64,000 bases of DNA from an uncultured Lachnospiraceae bacterium (GCA_900551895.1 URXX01000005.1:83368-147367), one strand, 5' to 3'. Counted from the first letter of the stretch, positions 34,790-43,918 are shown. The notes: generated by a model from the letters alone, not told the origin. Made by a program: numbers and translations.

Positions 34790-36004
34790 TTATGCTGACA
34801 TTACTTTTTCACTTTCAAATGCTTTTGCAATTACACCTGTCAGAACAAATCCTGCCCCCAATGTAATGGCTAAAGTAATTCCATACTGTACCATTGTCAC
34901 TTCCTGCGTTAATATTCCCTGCAGTGTAATGGCGCTGTTATAAAACGAAATAAAGTAAGCTGACATCGGAGGTTTTTTTGTTGTGTACATTGTCAATAAT
35001 CCGACTACAAGGACAATCATGTACACCGGCATGACAAATGAGTTCGCCTCCTTGATTGTTTTTGCAAATACGGAAACAAGAGCGATAATGGTTGCATACA
35101 AAAATGACAGCGCGATAATCAATATCGCCAGCATAATAACCTGCTGCGTACTCCATTTCATGTTCATTCCCTGTGCCGCTCCGTCCATCATCTGTTCCTG
35201 AATAAGCGGCATACTTACAACCATTCCCACAACGGAAACGATTGCGGATATTCCCGAAACAACCATAAGCGCAAACACTTTTCCGAAAATAATCGAACTT
35301 CTCTTAATCGGAGTAACTAAAAGGCTCGCCATTGTTCCTCTCTCTTTTTCTCCTGCAATCATATCTGTTCCGATTGACATTGCACCGGCAAATAAAAGAA
35401 GAGTCAATAAATATGGAAGTAAAGTTCCAAGTGCTTTTCCTCCTGCTTTGTTATCGTCCTGAATAATCGTTTCTTTTGTATCGGCGTTTACCGTGAAAAT
35501 GGAGATACGGCTCATATCCCCGACTCTCGCATTAAGAAGAGTCTGTCTGTATGCTTCAAGTGTCTGCACACCGATTTTGCTGTACGCTGCCTGTGAATAT
35601 TTCTCCGAAGGATTGTGATAAACAGTTACTTCAGGTACTTTATCCCCCTCTTTGTAATTCTGAATGCTCTCCTCAAAACCTTTCGGAAATACAATATATA
35701 AATCCGCTTTTCCGTCTTTTAATTCCTGCTTAATTTCCTTTTCTGTCGTTTTTTCCGCATCTTCTATTTTCATATCCAATTTTGCACTTTCACAAAATGC
35801 TTCAAACCCTGCCGACCTGTTCTGCATATATACTTTCGCCTGATGCGCATCAATATCGTCCTGCATATTACTTACAATATTTCCCATTAAATACAATACC
35901 CCGAGCATTGCGGCAACCGGAAGAATAAATACGGAAAAAACCATTTTTTTGTCTTTAAATACACGTACAATCTCTTTTTTGAAAATTTCTTTAATTCCAC
36001 TCAT
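34790..36004 (-). CDS. ABC-2 type transporter permease (NatB-like)
   Basis: 404-residue membrane subunit. An N-terminal transmembrane segment (~20-42) is followed by a ~150-residue extracytoplasmic domain and five more transmembrane segments (~195-400), with the EKERGTMASLLVTPIKR motif at ~222-238 typical of NatB-type ABC-2 permeases. NatAB systems export sodium or drugs; the substrate here is unknown. The ATG begins directly after the TAA of the ATPase gene. Confidence 0.9.
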   Translation of the reverse strand: MSGIKEIFKKEIVRVFKDKKMVFSVFILPVAAMLGVLYLMGNIVSNMQDDIDAHQAKVYMQNRSAGFEAFCESAKLDMKIEDAEKTTEKEIKQELKDGKADLYIVFPKGFEESIQNYKEGDKVPEVTVYHNPSEKYSQAAYSKIGVQTLEAYRQTLLNARVGDMSRISIFTVNADTKETIIQDDNKAGGKALGTLLPYLLTLLLFAGAMSIGTDMIAGEKERGTMASLLVTPIKRSSIIFGKVFALMVVSGISAIVSVVGMVVSMPLIQEQMMDGAAQGMNMKWSTQQVIMLAILIIALSFLYATIIALVSVFAKTIKEANSFVMPVYMIVLVVGLLTMYTTKKPPMSAYFISFYNSAITLQGILTQEVTMVQYGITLAITLGAGFVLTGVIAKAFESEKVMSA

Positions 36005-36778
36005 TTATGCTTCCCCCTTTTTCGCCTTATATAATTCAAAGAAAGCGTCTTCCAAATCTTCCGTATGCGTTTCTTCCAACAACTCAGAAAGAGTTCCCTC
36101 TGCCACTTTCTTTCCGTCAATGATGACACCGATTCTGTCGCACAGTTTCTCCGCCTCGGACATAATATGTGTGGAAACGATAACAAGTTTTCCCTCATCT
36201 CTCAATTTTTTCAAATAGTCCGTAACACTTCTCGCCGTGACAATATCCAATCCATTCGTCGGCTCATCAAAAATAACAATTTCAGGGTCATGCACAAGAC
36301 TGACTGCAATGGCTGCCTTCTGTTTCATACCTGTCGACAACTCTTTAATCTGTTTATGAGCAAAATCCTTAATACCGAAATAAGAAAATAACTCTTCCTT
36401 TCTCTTCTTCAGCACATCTTTTGGCACATTATGTAATCTTCCGAAAAAATCAAACATATAATCCGGTGAAAACTGCGGGTCCAACTTGATATCGCTTGTG
36501 AGAAAACCGATACTGTTACGGACAGCCTCCGCCTCTTTCTGCACCTCATGTCCGGCAACATAAATTTCTCCGCTTGTCGCCCTTATAATCGTAGCAATAC
36601 ATCTGAGGGTAGTCGTCTTTCCGGCGCCGTTTGGTCCCAGCAGTCCGTAAATTTCTCCTTTATTCGCAGTCAGACTTACATGATCCACCGCAACTTTTGT
36701 ATTACTCTTTGTCTTTGATTCTTTCATTTGTTTTTTGTTTAGTTTAAATACTTTGGTAAGGTTTTTAATCTCAATCAT
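36005..36778 (-). CDS. ABC transporter ATP-binding protein (NatA-like)
   Basis: 257-residue ATPase partner of the adjacent NatB-like permease. Walker A GPNGAGKTT (~49-57), signature LSTGMKQKAA (~146-155), Walker B IVIFDEPTNGLD (~167-178) and H-loop STHIM are present. The RNSIGFLTSDIKLD segment and lack of extra domains fit the NatA/DrrA group. Its promoter overlaps a near-perfect palindrome typical of a repressor operator (36798-36819). Confidence 0.92.
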   Translation of the reverse strand: MIEIKNLTKVFKLNKKQMKESKTKSNTKVAVDHVSLTANKGEIYGLLGPNGAGKTTTLRCIATIIRATSGEIYVAGHEVQKEAEAVRNSIGFLTSDIKLDPQFSPDYMFDFFGRLHNVPKDVLKKRKEELFSYFGIKDFAHKQIKELSTGMKQKAAIAVSLVHDPEIVIFDEPTNGLDIVTARSVTDYLKKLRDEGKLVIVSTHIMSEAEKLCDRIGVIIDGKKVAEGTLSELLEETHTEDLEDAFFELYKAKKGEA

Positions 36779-36797
36779 TTTTCCCTCCCCTTTCCTT

Positions 36798-36844
36798 TTG
36801 TATTAGTATGTTAATACAATATACTTTTCTTATTCATTTGTCAA
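36798..36844 (-). promoter_or_regulatory. Promoter and palindromic operator of the NatAB-like operon
   Basis: Minus strand TTGACA (36839-36844), 17-bp spacer, TATTGT (36816-36821). An 8-bp perfect inverted repeat TTGTATTA/TAATACAA with 6-bp spacing (36798-36819) overlaps the -10 end, where a repressor would block transcription. The sequence resembles operators of YtrA-type GntR regulators; no such regulator gene is in the window. Confidence 0.65.
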
Positions 36845-36855
36845 TAGAAAATCCT

Positions 36856-38184
36856 CTACACATAATTATATTTTTTCTTCTTTTTTACAAAGAAATATCC
36901 TGACAAAAATACACTCATAAACTCCGCCAACGGTACGGAAAGCCATACCCCATTTACCCCAATCAATGCCGGAAGAATAAGTATATTGATAACAATTAAA
37001 ACAAATGTGCGGACAAACGAAATAATCGCAGAAGTCTTTCCGTCCGAAAATGCCGTAAACATGGACGAAGCAAAAATATTAACCCCCGCAAAAATAAAGT
37101 TTAGTGAAAACAGGAAAAATCCCGTCTTGGCAAGGGTATACGTTTCCGTCCCAACCGCAGTGAACACTTCCACGATAATCGGCGACATAACAAGTGCAAA
37201 TACCGTAACGATAACTGAGGAAACCGTAATAAACAACATACATATTTTGAAAATTCTCTTTAGCATCCGATTATTTTCACTGCCATAGTTATAACTGATA
37301 ACAGGCGCTACTCCCATTGAAAATCCCATGTACAGTGCGTTAAATAAAAATTGTCCGTACAGCACAATGGTAATCGCCGCAACGCCTGCCTCTCCAACCA
37401 ATTTCAACATCATAATGTTATATAAAAATGTTACGATTGCGCCGGAAAGATTCGTCACCATTTCTGATGAACCGTTAAAAGAACTTTCCGCTAAAACGGA
37501 CCATCGTATTTTCGGTTTGACAAGATAAAGAGAATGACGCACAAACAAAAAATAAATAAATCCAATAAGTGCCGGTATTAACTGACCGACACCTGTGGCA
37601 AGCGCCGCTCCTTCCACTCCCATATGAAACACGCCCATAAAAAGATAATCTAAAACCATATTTGCCACGCCGCCGCTTATTGTGAGAATAAGTCCCAGCA
37701 TCGGTTTCCCCGCCGTCACAAAAAAAGTCTGAAACAACAACTGTAAAATACAGGCAGGCGCTAAGTATAAACAAACACTCAAATATCCTACACAATAATC
37801 CATAAGCGCATCTGTTGAACCGAGCAGCCGAACAATCGGATCAATAAAAATATTTCCGACTACCATGAAAATAAGTCCGATAATAAATCCCGTGAGAACA
37901 ATAAAGGAAAAATCCTCTCTCGCCTCCTGCTCTTTCTTCTCGCCCATTTTTTTCGCAATAATAGCGCTGCCCCCTGTTGCCAGCATAACCCCCACGGCTA
38001 TAAGCAGACTAATCGCAGGGTATACTATATTTGTCGCCGAAAGGGCGTCTGTTCCCACCAATCTTGAAATAAAAATTCCATCCACGATTGTGTACAGTGA
38101 CATAAATACCATCATAATCATAGTCGGAAACGCAAAGCGAAGTAATGAAAAGAATTTGAATTCTTTTGAAATTGAATTTGACAT
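36856..38184 (-). CDS. MATE-family multidrug efflux transporter
   Basis: 442-residue cation-coupled exporter with 12 hydrophobic segments in two similar halves (breaks near residue 220). RFAFPTMIMMVFMSLYTIVDGIF at the start and the VGTDALSATNIVYP loop are characteristic of the NorM/DinF group. The gene is divergent from a MerR-type activator and carries a MerR-type promoter with a 19-bp spacer, so it is probably induced by a ligand of that regulator. GGGGG precedes the ATG. Confidence 0.93.
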   Translation of the reverse strand: MSNSISKEFKFFSLLRFAFPTMIMMVFMSLYTIVDGIFISRLVGTDALSATNIVYPAISLLIAVGVMLATGGSAIIAKKMGEKKEQEAREDFSFIVLTGFIIGLIFMVVGNIFIDPIVRLLGSTDALMDYCVGYLSVCLYLAPACILQLLFQTFFVTAGKPMLGLILTISGGVANMVLDYLFMGVFHMGVEGAALATGVGQLIPALIGFIYFLFVRHSLYLVKPKIRWSVLAESSFNGSSEMVTNLSGAIVTFLYNIMMLKLVGEAGVAAITIVLYGQFLFNALYMGFSMGVAPVISYNYGSENNRMLKRIFKICMLFITVSSVIVTVFALVMSPIIVEVFTAVGTETYTLAKTGFFLFSLNFIFAGVNIFASSMFTAFSDGKTSAIISFVRTFVLIVINILILPALIGVNGVWLSVPLAEFMSVFLSGYFFVKKKKKYNYV

Positions 38185-38228
38185 ACAATATCCCCCTTTT
38201 TCTTATCTATTTACGCATCATGCCTACT

Positions 38229-38259
38229 ATGATAAACTATAGAGTAGGTCTATAGTCAA
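38229..38259 (-). promoter_or_regulatory. MerR-type promoter of the MATE gene with dyad operator
   Basis: Minus strand TTGACT (38254-38259) and TATCAT (38229-38234) separated by 19 bp, the long spacing typical of MerR-activated promoters. Most of the spacer is a perfect dyad, ACTATAGA/TCTATAGT with 5-bp spacing (38236-38256). The regulator is encoded divergently from 38272. Confidence 0.8.
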
Positions 38260-38271
38260 TAGGAGGTACAT

Positions 38272-39084
38272 ATGAATTTAAACAGATATTTGACAACAGG
38301 AGAGTTTGCAAAATTAACAGGTGTGACAAAACATACTCTCTTTTACTACGATAAAATCAATCTTTTTTCTCCCGAAGTAAAAGCAGAAAACGGTTATCGG
38401 TTTTATTCTCTTGAACAACTGGAAATTTTTGACGTGATTCAGATTTTGCGTGAACTGGATACCCCTTTGGAAGAAATCCGCAACTACATAAATACACGAA
38501 GTCCCCGACATCTTTTAGAACTTTTTCAAAAGGAAAGTACAATCATTGATAAACAGATAGCAAAACTGTTTCGCATAAAAGACTGGATAGAAAAGAAGAG
38601 CCGAAATATACACGCCTTATTAGAAACGGATATGGATACCATTTCCATTCTGCATGAACCTGAAAAATATATGATACAGTCGGAAGTTACATTAGATGAT
38701 GAGAAAGTCTGGGCAGAAAAAATCGGAGAATTATTCAACTACTGCGAGGAAAATGATGTGAAGAGCCTCGACCCTATCGGATATCGGCAGGATACGGAAG
38801 ATATTCAAAGCGGAATTTTTAACCACTATCGGATTTTCTATGAATTATTTGACGAGAAGCCACAAAAAATCCCCTGTCAGATAAAACCTGAAGGGGACTA
38901 TCTTGTTGCCTACCACAAAGGTCATTGGAAAACAATGGGGGAGACTTATAAGAAAATGCTTCGTTTTGCCAAAAATAATTCTCTCATTCTCGGAAAATAT
39001 TTTTACGAGGACTGCGTATTTGACAGTCTTACTTTCCAAAATGAAGAAGATTATATTACCCGCCTTACCTGTCAAATCCTTTAG
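38272..39084 (+). CDS. MerR-family transcriptional activator with ligand-binding domain
   Basis: 270 residues. The N-terminal winged helix has YLTTGEFAKLTGVTKHTLFY (~5-24) and NGYRFYSLEQLEIFDVIQIL; a coiled-coil dimer helix follows (~80-110), then a C-terminal GyrI-like effector domain (~120-270) as in BmrR/BltR-type multidrug regulators. It is divergent from the MATE pump and faces a dyad-containing 19-bp-spacer promoter, so it likely activates the pump on drug binding. Its stop overlaps the stop of the convergent ABC exporter gene. AGGAGG precedes the ATG. Confidence 0.92.
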   Translation: MNLNRYLTTGEFAKLTGVTKHTLFYYDKINLFSPEVKAENGYRFYSLEQLEIFDVIQILRELDTPLEEIRNYINTRSPRHLLELFQKESTIIDKQIAKLFRIKDWIEKKSRNIHALLETDMDTISILHEPEKYMIQSEVTLDDEKVWAEKIGELFNYCEENDVKSLDPIGYRQDTEDIQSGIFNHYRIFYELFDEKPQKIPCQIKPEGDYLVAYHKGHWKTMGETYKKMLRFAKNNSLILGKYFYEDCVFDSLTFQNEEDYITRLTCQIL

Positions 39085-40817
39085 TGAAACTGACTTTTAT
39101 ACAATTTTGCATAAAAACCGTTTTCTCCCAGTAACTCCTCATGTTTTCCCTGTTCAATAATGTTTCCGTCTTTCATTACCAAAATACAGTCTGCCTCCTG
39201 TATCGTTGACAGTCTGTGTGCCACAATAAAACTCGTTCTTCCTTTCATCATTTCTTGAAAGGCATTCTGCACTTTTACTTCCGTTCTTGTGTCAATAGAT
39301 GAAGTCGCCTCGTCTAAAATGAGCATGGACGGAAGTTGAAGCATCACTCTCGCAATACAAATTAACTGTTTCTGCCCTTGGGAGAGATTACCTCCCTCCT
39401 CCGCAATAACAGTATCATATCCGTTTTCCATACGCTGTATAAATCCATGGGCAAATGCTCTTTTCGCCGCCTGCTCAATTTCTTCCCGCGTTGCGTCCGG
39501 CTTTCCATATGCGATATTTTCGGCAATACTGCAAGATTTCAACCATGTTTCCTGCAAAACCATTCCATAATTTGCCCGCAGACTGTCTTTTGTCATATCC
39601 TGCACATTTTTCCCACTGACAATCATCTCTCCGCTGTCTATCTCATAAAAACGCATAAGCAGATTAATCAATGTTGTTTTTCCGCATCCTGTCGGTCCTA
39701 CAATGGCAATTTTCTGTCCTGCCCATACATTTAAGTTTAAGTTTTTCAGCAATTCCTTTTCCGGATTATACGAAAAAGAAACTTCTTTTAATTGTACATT
39801 TCCGTCCGCTTTTTTCAGCACTTCTTTCGTTTCCGCATCCTCTTTTTCTTCCTGCTCCTCCATAAAATCAAACACACGTCTTGCACATGCCAACGCATTT
39901 TGCAATTCCGTAACTACACCGGAAATTTCATTAAACGGCTTTGTATATTGATTTGCATAACTTAAGAAACTGGATAGTTGACCGACACTGATTTTTCCCT
40001 GAATGGCAAAAATTGCACCCGCAATTCCTACACCCGCATAGACAAGTCCGTTAATAAAACGGGTTGTCGGGTTTGTTATGGAAGAAAAGAAAATCGCCTT
40101 TACACTGCAATTCCGCAATTCTTCATTGACTTTCTGAAACCGCTTCATCGCCCTGTCCTGATAGCCGAACGCCTGAACCGTTTTTTGATTTCCGACAATT
40201 TCATCTGTGAGAGATGTCATTTCCGCCCGCACTTCCGATTGTTTCTGAAACATCATATATGTTTTCTTTGCCACAAAACCGGCTACAAAGAAAGAAAGCG
40301 GTGTAATGAGAATAACAATCAGTGAAATTTGAAAATGAATAGACACCATAAAAATGAGTGTTCCCACAATCGTTACCACTCCGGTAAACAGTTGGGAAAA
40401 TCCCATTAACAAACCGTCTGAGAACTGCTCTACATCGGTAATTACCCTGCTCATTATTTCGCCGTACTGATGCGCGTCAATGTATTTTAGCGGCAATTTT
40501 TGTAAATGAGCAAAGGCGTCTGTTCGCACATCATTTACAACACGATAAGTTATTCTGTTATTGCATAAATTCATCAGCCACTGTGTCACACTCGTCACAA
40601 TGGTTACTCCCGCTAATTTTACTAAAATCTCTTTTATGCCTTGAAAATCTACTTTTCCCTTTGCCAAAATCAAATCCACACCCTGTCCAATAAGAATCGG
40701 CGCATAAAGTGTACAGATAACCGTCACCACCGCAAATCCAAGTGATAAAATTAAAATCGGCAAATATGGCTTCAGTAAATGAATTACTTTCTTAATCGTA
40801 TCATATTGTTTACGCAT
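39081..40817 (-). CDS. Heterodimeric ABC exporter subunit with consensus ATP site
   Basis: 578-residue half-transporter: six transmembrane segments (~15-310) fused to an ATPase domain with Walker A GPTGCGKTT, signature LSQGQKQ, Walker B MLILDEATSSID with catalytic Glu, and H-loop AHRLS. With the partner at 40810-42543 it forms a BmrCD/TM287-288-like heterodimer, probably a drug or lipid exporter. The ATG at 40817 overlaps the partner gene by 8 bp and has GGAGG at 9-nt spacing; a longer in-frame start at 40874 has none. Confidence 0.93.
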   Translation of the reverse strand: MRKQYDTIKKVIHLLKPYLPILILSLGFAVVTVICTLYAPILIGQGVDLILAKGKVDFQGIKEILVKLAGVTIVTSVTQWLMNLCNNRITYRVVNDVRTDAFAHLQKLPLKYIDAHQYGEIMSRVITDVEQFSDGLLMGFSQLFTGVVTIVGTLIFMVSIHFQISLIVILITPLSFFVAGFVAKKTYMMFQKQSEVRAEMTSLTDEIVGNQKTVQAFGYQDRAMKRFQKVNEELRNCSVKAIFFSSITNPTTRFINGLVYAGVGIAGAIFAIQGKISVGQLSSFLSYANQYTKPFNEISGVVTELQNALACARRVFDFMEEQEEKEDAETKEVLKKADGNVQLKEVSFSYNPEKELLKNLNLNVWAGQKIAIVGPTGCGKTTLINLLMRFYEIDSGEMIVSGKNVQDMTKDSLRANYGMVLQETWLKSCSIAENIAYGKPDATREEIEQAAKRAFAHGFIQRMENGYDTVIAEEGGNLSQGQKQLICIARVMLQLPSMLILDEATSSIDTRTEVKVQNAFQEMMKGRTSFIVAHRLSTIQEADCILVMKDGNIIEQGKHEELLGENGFYAKLYKSQFH

Positions 40818-42543
40818 GACGAGCCACCTCCTCTTTAGAAAGTTGTGAGGAACAGATTTCTTTATACACTTCACAGGTTTTCAGCAATTCCCCGTGTGTT
40901 CCGCTGCCCACAAGTTTTCCTTTATCCAGCACAAAAATTTTATCCGCTTTCATCATGGACATTACTCTCTGAGAAACAATACACACTGTCATGGCATTCG
41001 TATTTTCCGCTATTGCTCTTCTTAGTTTTGCATCTGTCGCAAAATCAAGCGCCGATGTGCTGTCATCCAATATAAGTATTTCCGGTTTTCTCACCAATGC
41101 CCGCGCAATCGTCAGACGCTGTTTTTGTCCGCCGGATAAATTTTTCCCGCCTTCCTGAATAACCGTATCCAACTCTTTTTCCTTTTCTTTTACCACGCTG
41201 TCCGCCTGTGCTATACGAAGTGCTTCCCAAATCTCCTCATCGGAAGCATTTTCATTTCCAAGCAGCATATTGTCACGTATTGTTCCGTGAAATAAAACTG
41301 CTTTCTGTGGTACAATACCGAACTTCTCACGTAAAATATCCAAATCGTATTCTTTTACATCTTTTCCGTCTATTCTTACGTTTCCCGAAGTCACATCATA
41401 AAATCGGGGAAGCAGATTGATAAGCGTTGTTTTCCCTGAACCCGTTCCTCCGATAATGCCGACAGTTTCTCCTTTTTTTACGGAAAGTGTAATATCTTCC
41501 AAAACCGCTTCCTTATCACCGTGATACAGCATGCTGACATTTTCCAGTTCAATCTGCATCTCACTGCTTCCACCCTCTTCTTCCGTACCTCTTTGAATAG
41601 AAGATTGCAAGGCAAATACTTCATTGATGCGTTCCGCAGATGCCAGCGCTTTTGTAAATGTAATAATTAAATTTGCCAAAGCGACAAGGGCAAGCAAAAT
41701 CTGTGACATATAGTTTACAAGCGCCACAACTTCCCCTTGAGAAAGATTTCCGTAATAAACTTCTTTTCCTCCGAGCCATACAATTAAAATGGTTGCCCCA
41801 TTTACAATCAGATATGTGACCGGATTTAAGAGAGCCGATATTTTCCCTACGAAAGTCTGCATATGCATCAAGTTTTTTGTTTCCTGACAAAATTCTTCTT
41901 TCTCCCTTTCCTGCGTACGAAACGCCCTGACAACACGGACACCTGAAAGGTTCTCTCTTGTCATCAGCATAATCTTTTCCAATTTTTTCTGTACTTTTCT
42001 ATAGAGAGGGATTGTCCATATCATAATTCCATAAATAACTACGGATAAAATCGGTACTGCCACAACAAAAATAAGCGCCAATTTTACACTGATTGTAAAT
42101 GCCATTGCCATTGCTCCCACTACAATAAACGGCGAACGTAAAAACAGTCGCAGGACAAGATTTACTCCCGATTGCACTTGATTAATATCACTTGTCATTC
42201 TCGTCACAAGCGTTGCATTGCCCGCCATATCTAATTCCCTATAGGAAAGTGTTCCGATATGCCTGAAAAAATCTTCCCGCAACTCTGTACTGAATCCAAC
42301 CGCCGCCTTTGCCGCAAAATATTGCGCCGTCAGTGAACATACAAGTCCAAGAACACCAAAGGCTACTAAAACCGCTCCCATTTTCCACACAAATGGCATA
42401 TTTTGATTTTTTATCCCCACATCAATCATTCTCGCCATAATAATCGGGACAGTCAATTCAAAACAAGCCTCAAGCAATTTAAACAGCGGTCCTATAATAC
42501 TCTCCTTTTTGTAATGCTTTAAATATTTTAATAACTTTCTCAT
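40810..42543 (-). CDS. Heterodimeric ABC exporter subunit with degenerate ATP site
   Basis: 577-residue half-transporter, six transmembrane segments then an ATPase domain. Walker A GGTGSGKTT and signature LSGGQKQR are canonical, but Walker B reads ILILDDSTSALD: the catalytic Glu is replaced by Asp, as in the degenerate-site subunit of TM287/288 and BmrC-type exporters. The H-loop position also departs from His (VSQRVMSM). It is translated first and overlaps the next subunit gene by 8 bp. Confidence 0.93.
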   Translation of the reverse strand: MRKLLKYLKHYKKESIIGPLFKLLEACFELTVPIIMARMIDVGIKNQNMPFVWKMGAVLVAFGVLGLVCSLTAQYFAAKAAVGFSTELREDFFRHIGTLSYRELDMAGNATLVTRMTSDINQVQSGVNLVLRLFLRSPFIVVGAMAMAFTISVKLALIFVVAVPILSVVIYGIMIWTIPLYRKVQKKLEKIMLMTRENLSGVRVVRAFRTQEREKEEFCQETKNLMHMQTFVGKISALLNPVTYLIVNGATILIVWLGGKEVYYGNLSQGEVVALVNYMSQILLALVALANLIITFTKALASAERINEVFALQSSIQRGTEEEGGSSEMQIELENVSMLYHGDKEAVLEDITLSVKKGETVGIIGGTGSGKTTLINLLPRFYDVTSGNVRIDGKDVKEYDLDILREKFGIVPQKAVLFHGTIRDNMLLGNENASDEEIWEALRIAQADSVVKEKEKELDTVIQEGGKNLSGGQKQRLTIARALVRKPEILILDDSTSALDFATDAKLRRAIAENTNAMTVCIVSQRVMSMMKADKIFVLDKGKLVGSGTHGELLKTCEVYKEICSSQLSKEEVARHA

Positions 42544-42576
42544 CTCTTCCCCTTCTTTTATTTCTTCTGACTTCCT

Positions 42577-42605
42577 ATTTTATCACGAACATTTTCCCTC
42601 TTCAA
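42577..42605 (-). promoter_or_regulatory. Predicted promoter of the ABC exporter pair
   Basis: Minus strand TTGAAG (42600-42605), 17-bp spacer, TAAAAT (42577-42582). Confidence 0.55.
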
Positions 42606-42606
42606 C

Positions 42607-42635
42607 TTGTCATTTTTCCTGAAATTGTCTATACT
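42607..42635 (+). promoter_or_regulatory. Predicted promoter of the prolyl-tRNA deacylase gene
   Basis: Plus strand TTGTCA (42607-42612), 17-bp spacer, TATACT (42630-42635), 33 bp before the start; nearly abuts the divergent exporter promoter. Confidence 0.65.
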
Positions 42636-42667
42636 GACAACAGATATATATAAGGAGGATTTCCACT

Positions 42668-43201
42668 ATGGACGAAATATTTACAACCGCTCCCGCAGAT
42701 GACAACAGACTTTTTAAAGAAATGCGGGTATATGAACTGCTTGAAAAACTACAAATTCCTTTTGAACGCATGGATCACGAAGTGGCAGATACAATGGAAG
42801 CCTGTGAAAAAATAGATAAAAAACTACAGGTAACTATGTGTAAAAATCTTTTTCTCTGCAATCGTCAGAAAACGAATTTCTTTCTTCTTCTGATGCCCGG
42901 AGATAAAAAATTTCTCACAAAAGACTTATCTAAGCAACTTGGCATCTCCCGCCTTTCTTTTGCCGAAGCGGAATTTATGGAAAAATTTCTTGACATTACT
43001 CCCGGTTCGGTCAGCGTCCTCGGTCTGATGAACGATACGGAAAAAGAAGTGACTTTACTTATCGACAGAGATTTATTGGAAGATGAATATATCGGCTGTC
43101 ATCCTTGTGTAAATACTTCCAGCCTAAAAATAAAAACTTCTGATATTTTGGACAAATTTCTTTCCTACACAGGACACACACCCACGTTAGTGACTCTATA
43201 A
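42668..43201 (+). CDS. YbaK/ProX-type aminoacyl-tRNA deacylase
   Basis: 177-residue stand-alone editing-domain protein of the prolyl-tRNA synthetase-associated (YbaK/EbsC, PrdX-like) family. Such proteins hydrolyse mischarged Ala-tRNA(Pro) or Cys-tRNA(Pro). Typical features are MCKNLFLCNRQKTNFFLLLM with the Lys used in catalysis (~59), the GVSRL-like GISRLSFA (~99), PGSVSVLGLMN (~119) and the conserved HPCVNTSSLKI near the C-terminus. AAGGAGG precedes the ATG. It is monocistronic. Confidence 0.9.
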   Translation: MDEIFTTAPADDNRLFKEMRVYELLEKLQIPFERMDHEVADTMEACEKIDKKLQVTMCKNLFLCNRQKTNFFLLLMPGDKKFLTKDLSKQLGISRLSFAEAEFMEKFLDITPGSVSVLGLMNDTEKEVTLLIDRDLLEDEYIGCHPCVNTSSLKIKTSDILDKFLSYTGHTPTLVTL

Positions 43202-43218
43202 CTTCCGTATATGAAAAT

Positions 43219-43241
43219 GAGGTGTCGCCACGCGACACCTC
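43219..43241. terminator. Terminator between the deacylase gene and nrdG
   Basis: 10-bp perfect stem GAGGTGTCGC/GCGACACCTC with a 3-nt loop; ATTTTC follows on the minus strand. One arm touches the nrdG stop codon. Confidence 0.8.
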
Positions 43242-43756
43242 TATAAATATTCTCCTGCCCAGCGTCCGCCTGTTATTTCAACAGCCTTTCCCTGTGCTAA
43301 ACTTTCCGGCACATCAATAATTCTCTGATTTGTGCTGCCACGATAAATGAGATTTAAACTTCTCTTATCCTCTTCATATCTTCCGTCAATCAGCACATCT
43401 ATTTTCCGCAAAAGTTCCTTTTGCTCTTTTGTACCGTTCAGTAATTCTTCAAAGGTATATCCTGAATAACTTGCCACTTCGTATCCTATATCCTTCAATA
43501 ATTTCGCCAAAACTCCAAAACTTTCCGCCTGTGCAAAAGGTTCTCCTCCTGAAAAAGTCACTCCTTTTGCCAGTGGATTTTTCTCTATTATCTGCACAAG
43601 TTCCTGTTCCTCCACAAGAGTGCCTCCTGCATCATTCCATGTTTCCGGATTTTGACAGCCGTGACAGTGATGTGGGCATCCCTGCCCGAATATAGTTACC
43701 CGTATTCCCGGTCCGTCCACAATACTGTCATTTGCAATTCCCGCAAGTCTAAGCAT
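43241..43756 (-). CDS. nrdG: Anaerobic ribonucleotide reductase activating protein (radical SAM)
   Basis: Generates the glycyl radical on class III ribonucleotide reductase. 171 residues with the radical-SAM cluster CPHHCHGCQNPE near residue 26 and the GGEPF motif (~75). The ATG at 43756 gives the usual start MLRLAGI...VDGPG; a TTG at 43768 is an alternative. The start lies inside the upstream 51-residue ORF (8-bp overlap) with only a weak ribosome-binding site, so it is probably translated by coupling to that ORF. Confidence 0.95.
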   Translation of the reverse strand: MLRLAGIANDSIVDGPGIRVTIFGQGCPHHCHGCQNPETWNDAGGTLVEEQELVQIIEKNPLAKGVTFSGGEPFAQAESFGVLAKLLKDIGYEVASYSGYTFEELLNGTKEQKELLRKIDVLIDGRYEEDKRSLNLIYRGSTNQRIIDVPESLAQGKAVEITGGRWAGEYL

Positions 43757-43904
43757 CTGTTCTGCCAAGCCCGTGTTTTACGCGGTCTTTCTCCTCCGCT
43801 TTCTTTGCGTCATTCCATTTATCCATTGTCCCTACTAAATATCCGGTAATTCTTCTGATACGTTCAAATCCAACATCTTGTCCTAATCTGTTTCTCTGTT
43901 CCAT
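43749..43904 (-). CDS. 51-residue protein carrying the glycyl-radical motif of class III ribonucleotide reductase
   Basis: Small ORF with a strong ribosome-binding site (AAAGGAGG upstream of the ATG at 43904), 14 bp after the nrdD stop and overlapping nrdG by 8 bp. Residues 15-48 (RIRRITGYLVG, later DRVKHG) align by eye with the extreme C-terminus of standard NrdD proteins (RRVCGYLG ... RVKHLG in E. coli), where the Gly of the motif holds the radical. Here that residue would be Gly21. The adjacent NrdD lacks this segment. The peptide therefore looks like a detached glycyl-radical domain acting in trans, comparable in concept to GrcA/YfiD for pyruvate formate-lyase. Coding status is supported by the motif and gene packing; the trans function is inference. 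Confidence 0.82.
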   Translation of the reverse strand: MEQRNRLGQDVGFERIRRITGYLVGTMDKWNDAKKAEEKDRVKHGLGRTDA

Positions 43905-43918
43905 ATCTTCTTCCTCCT

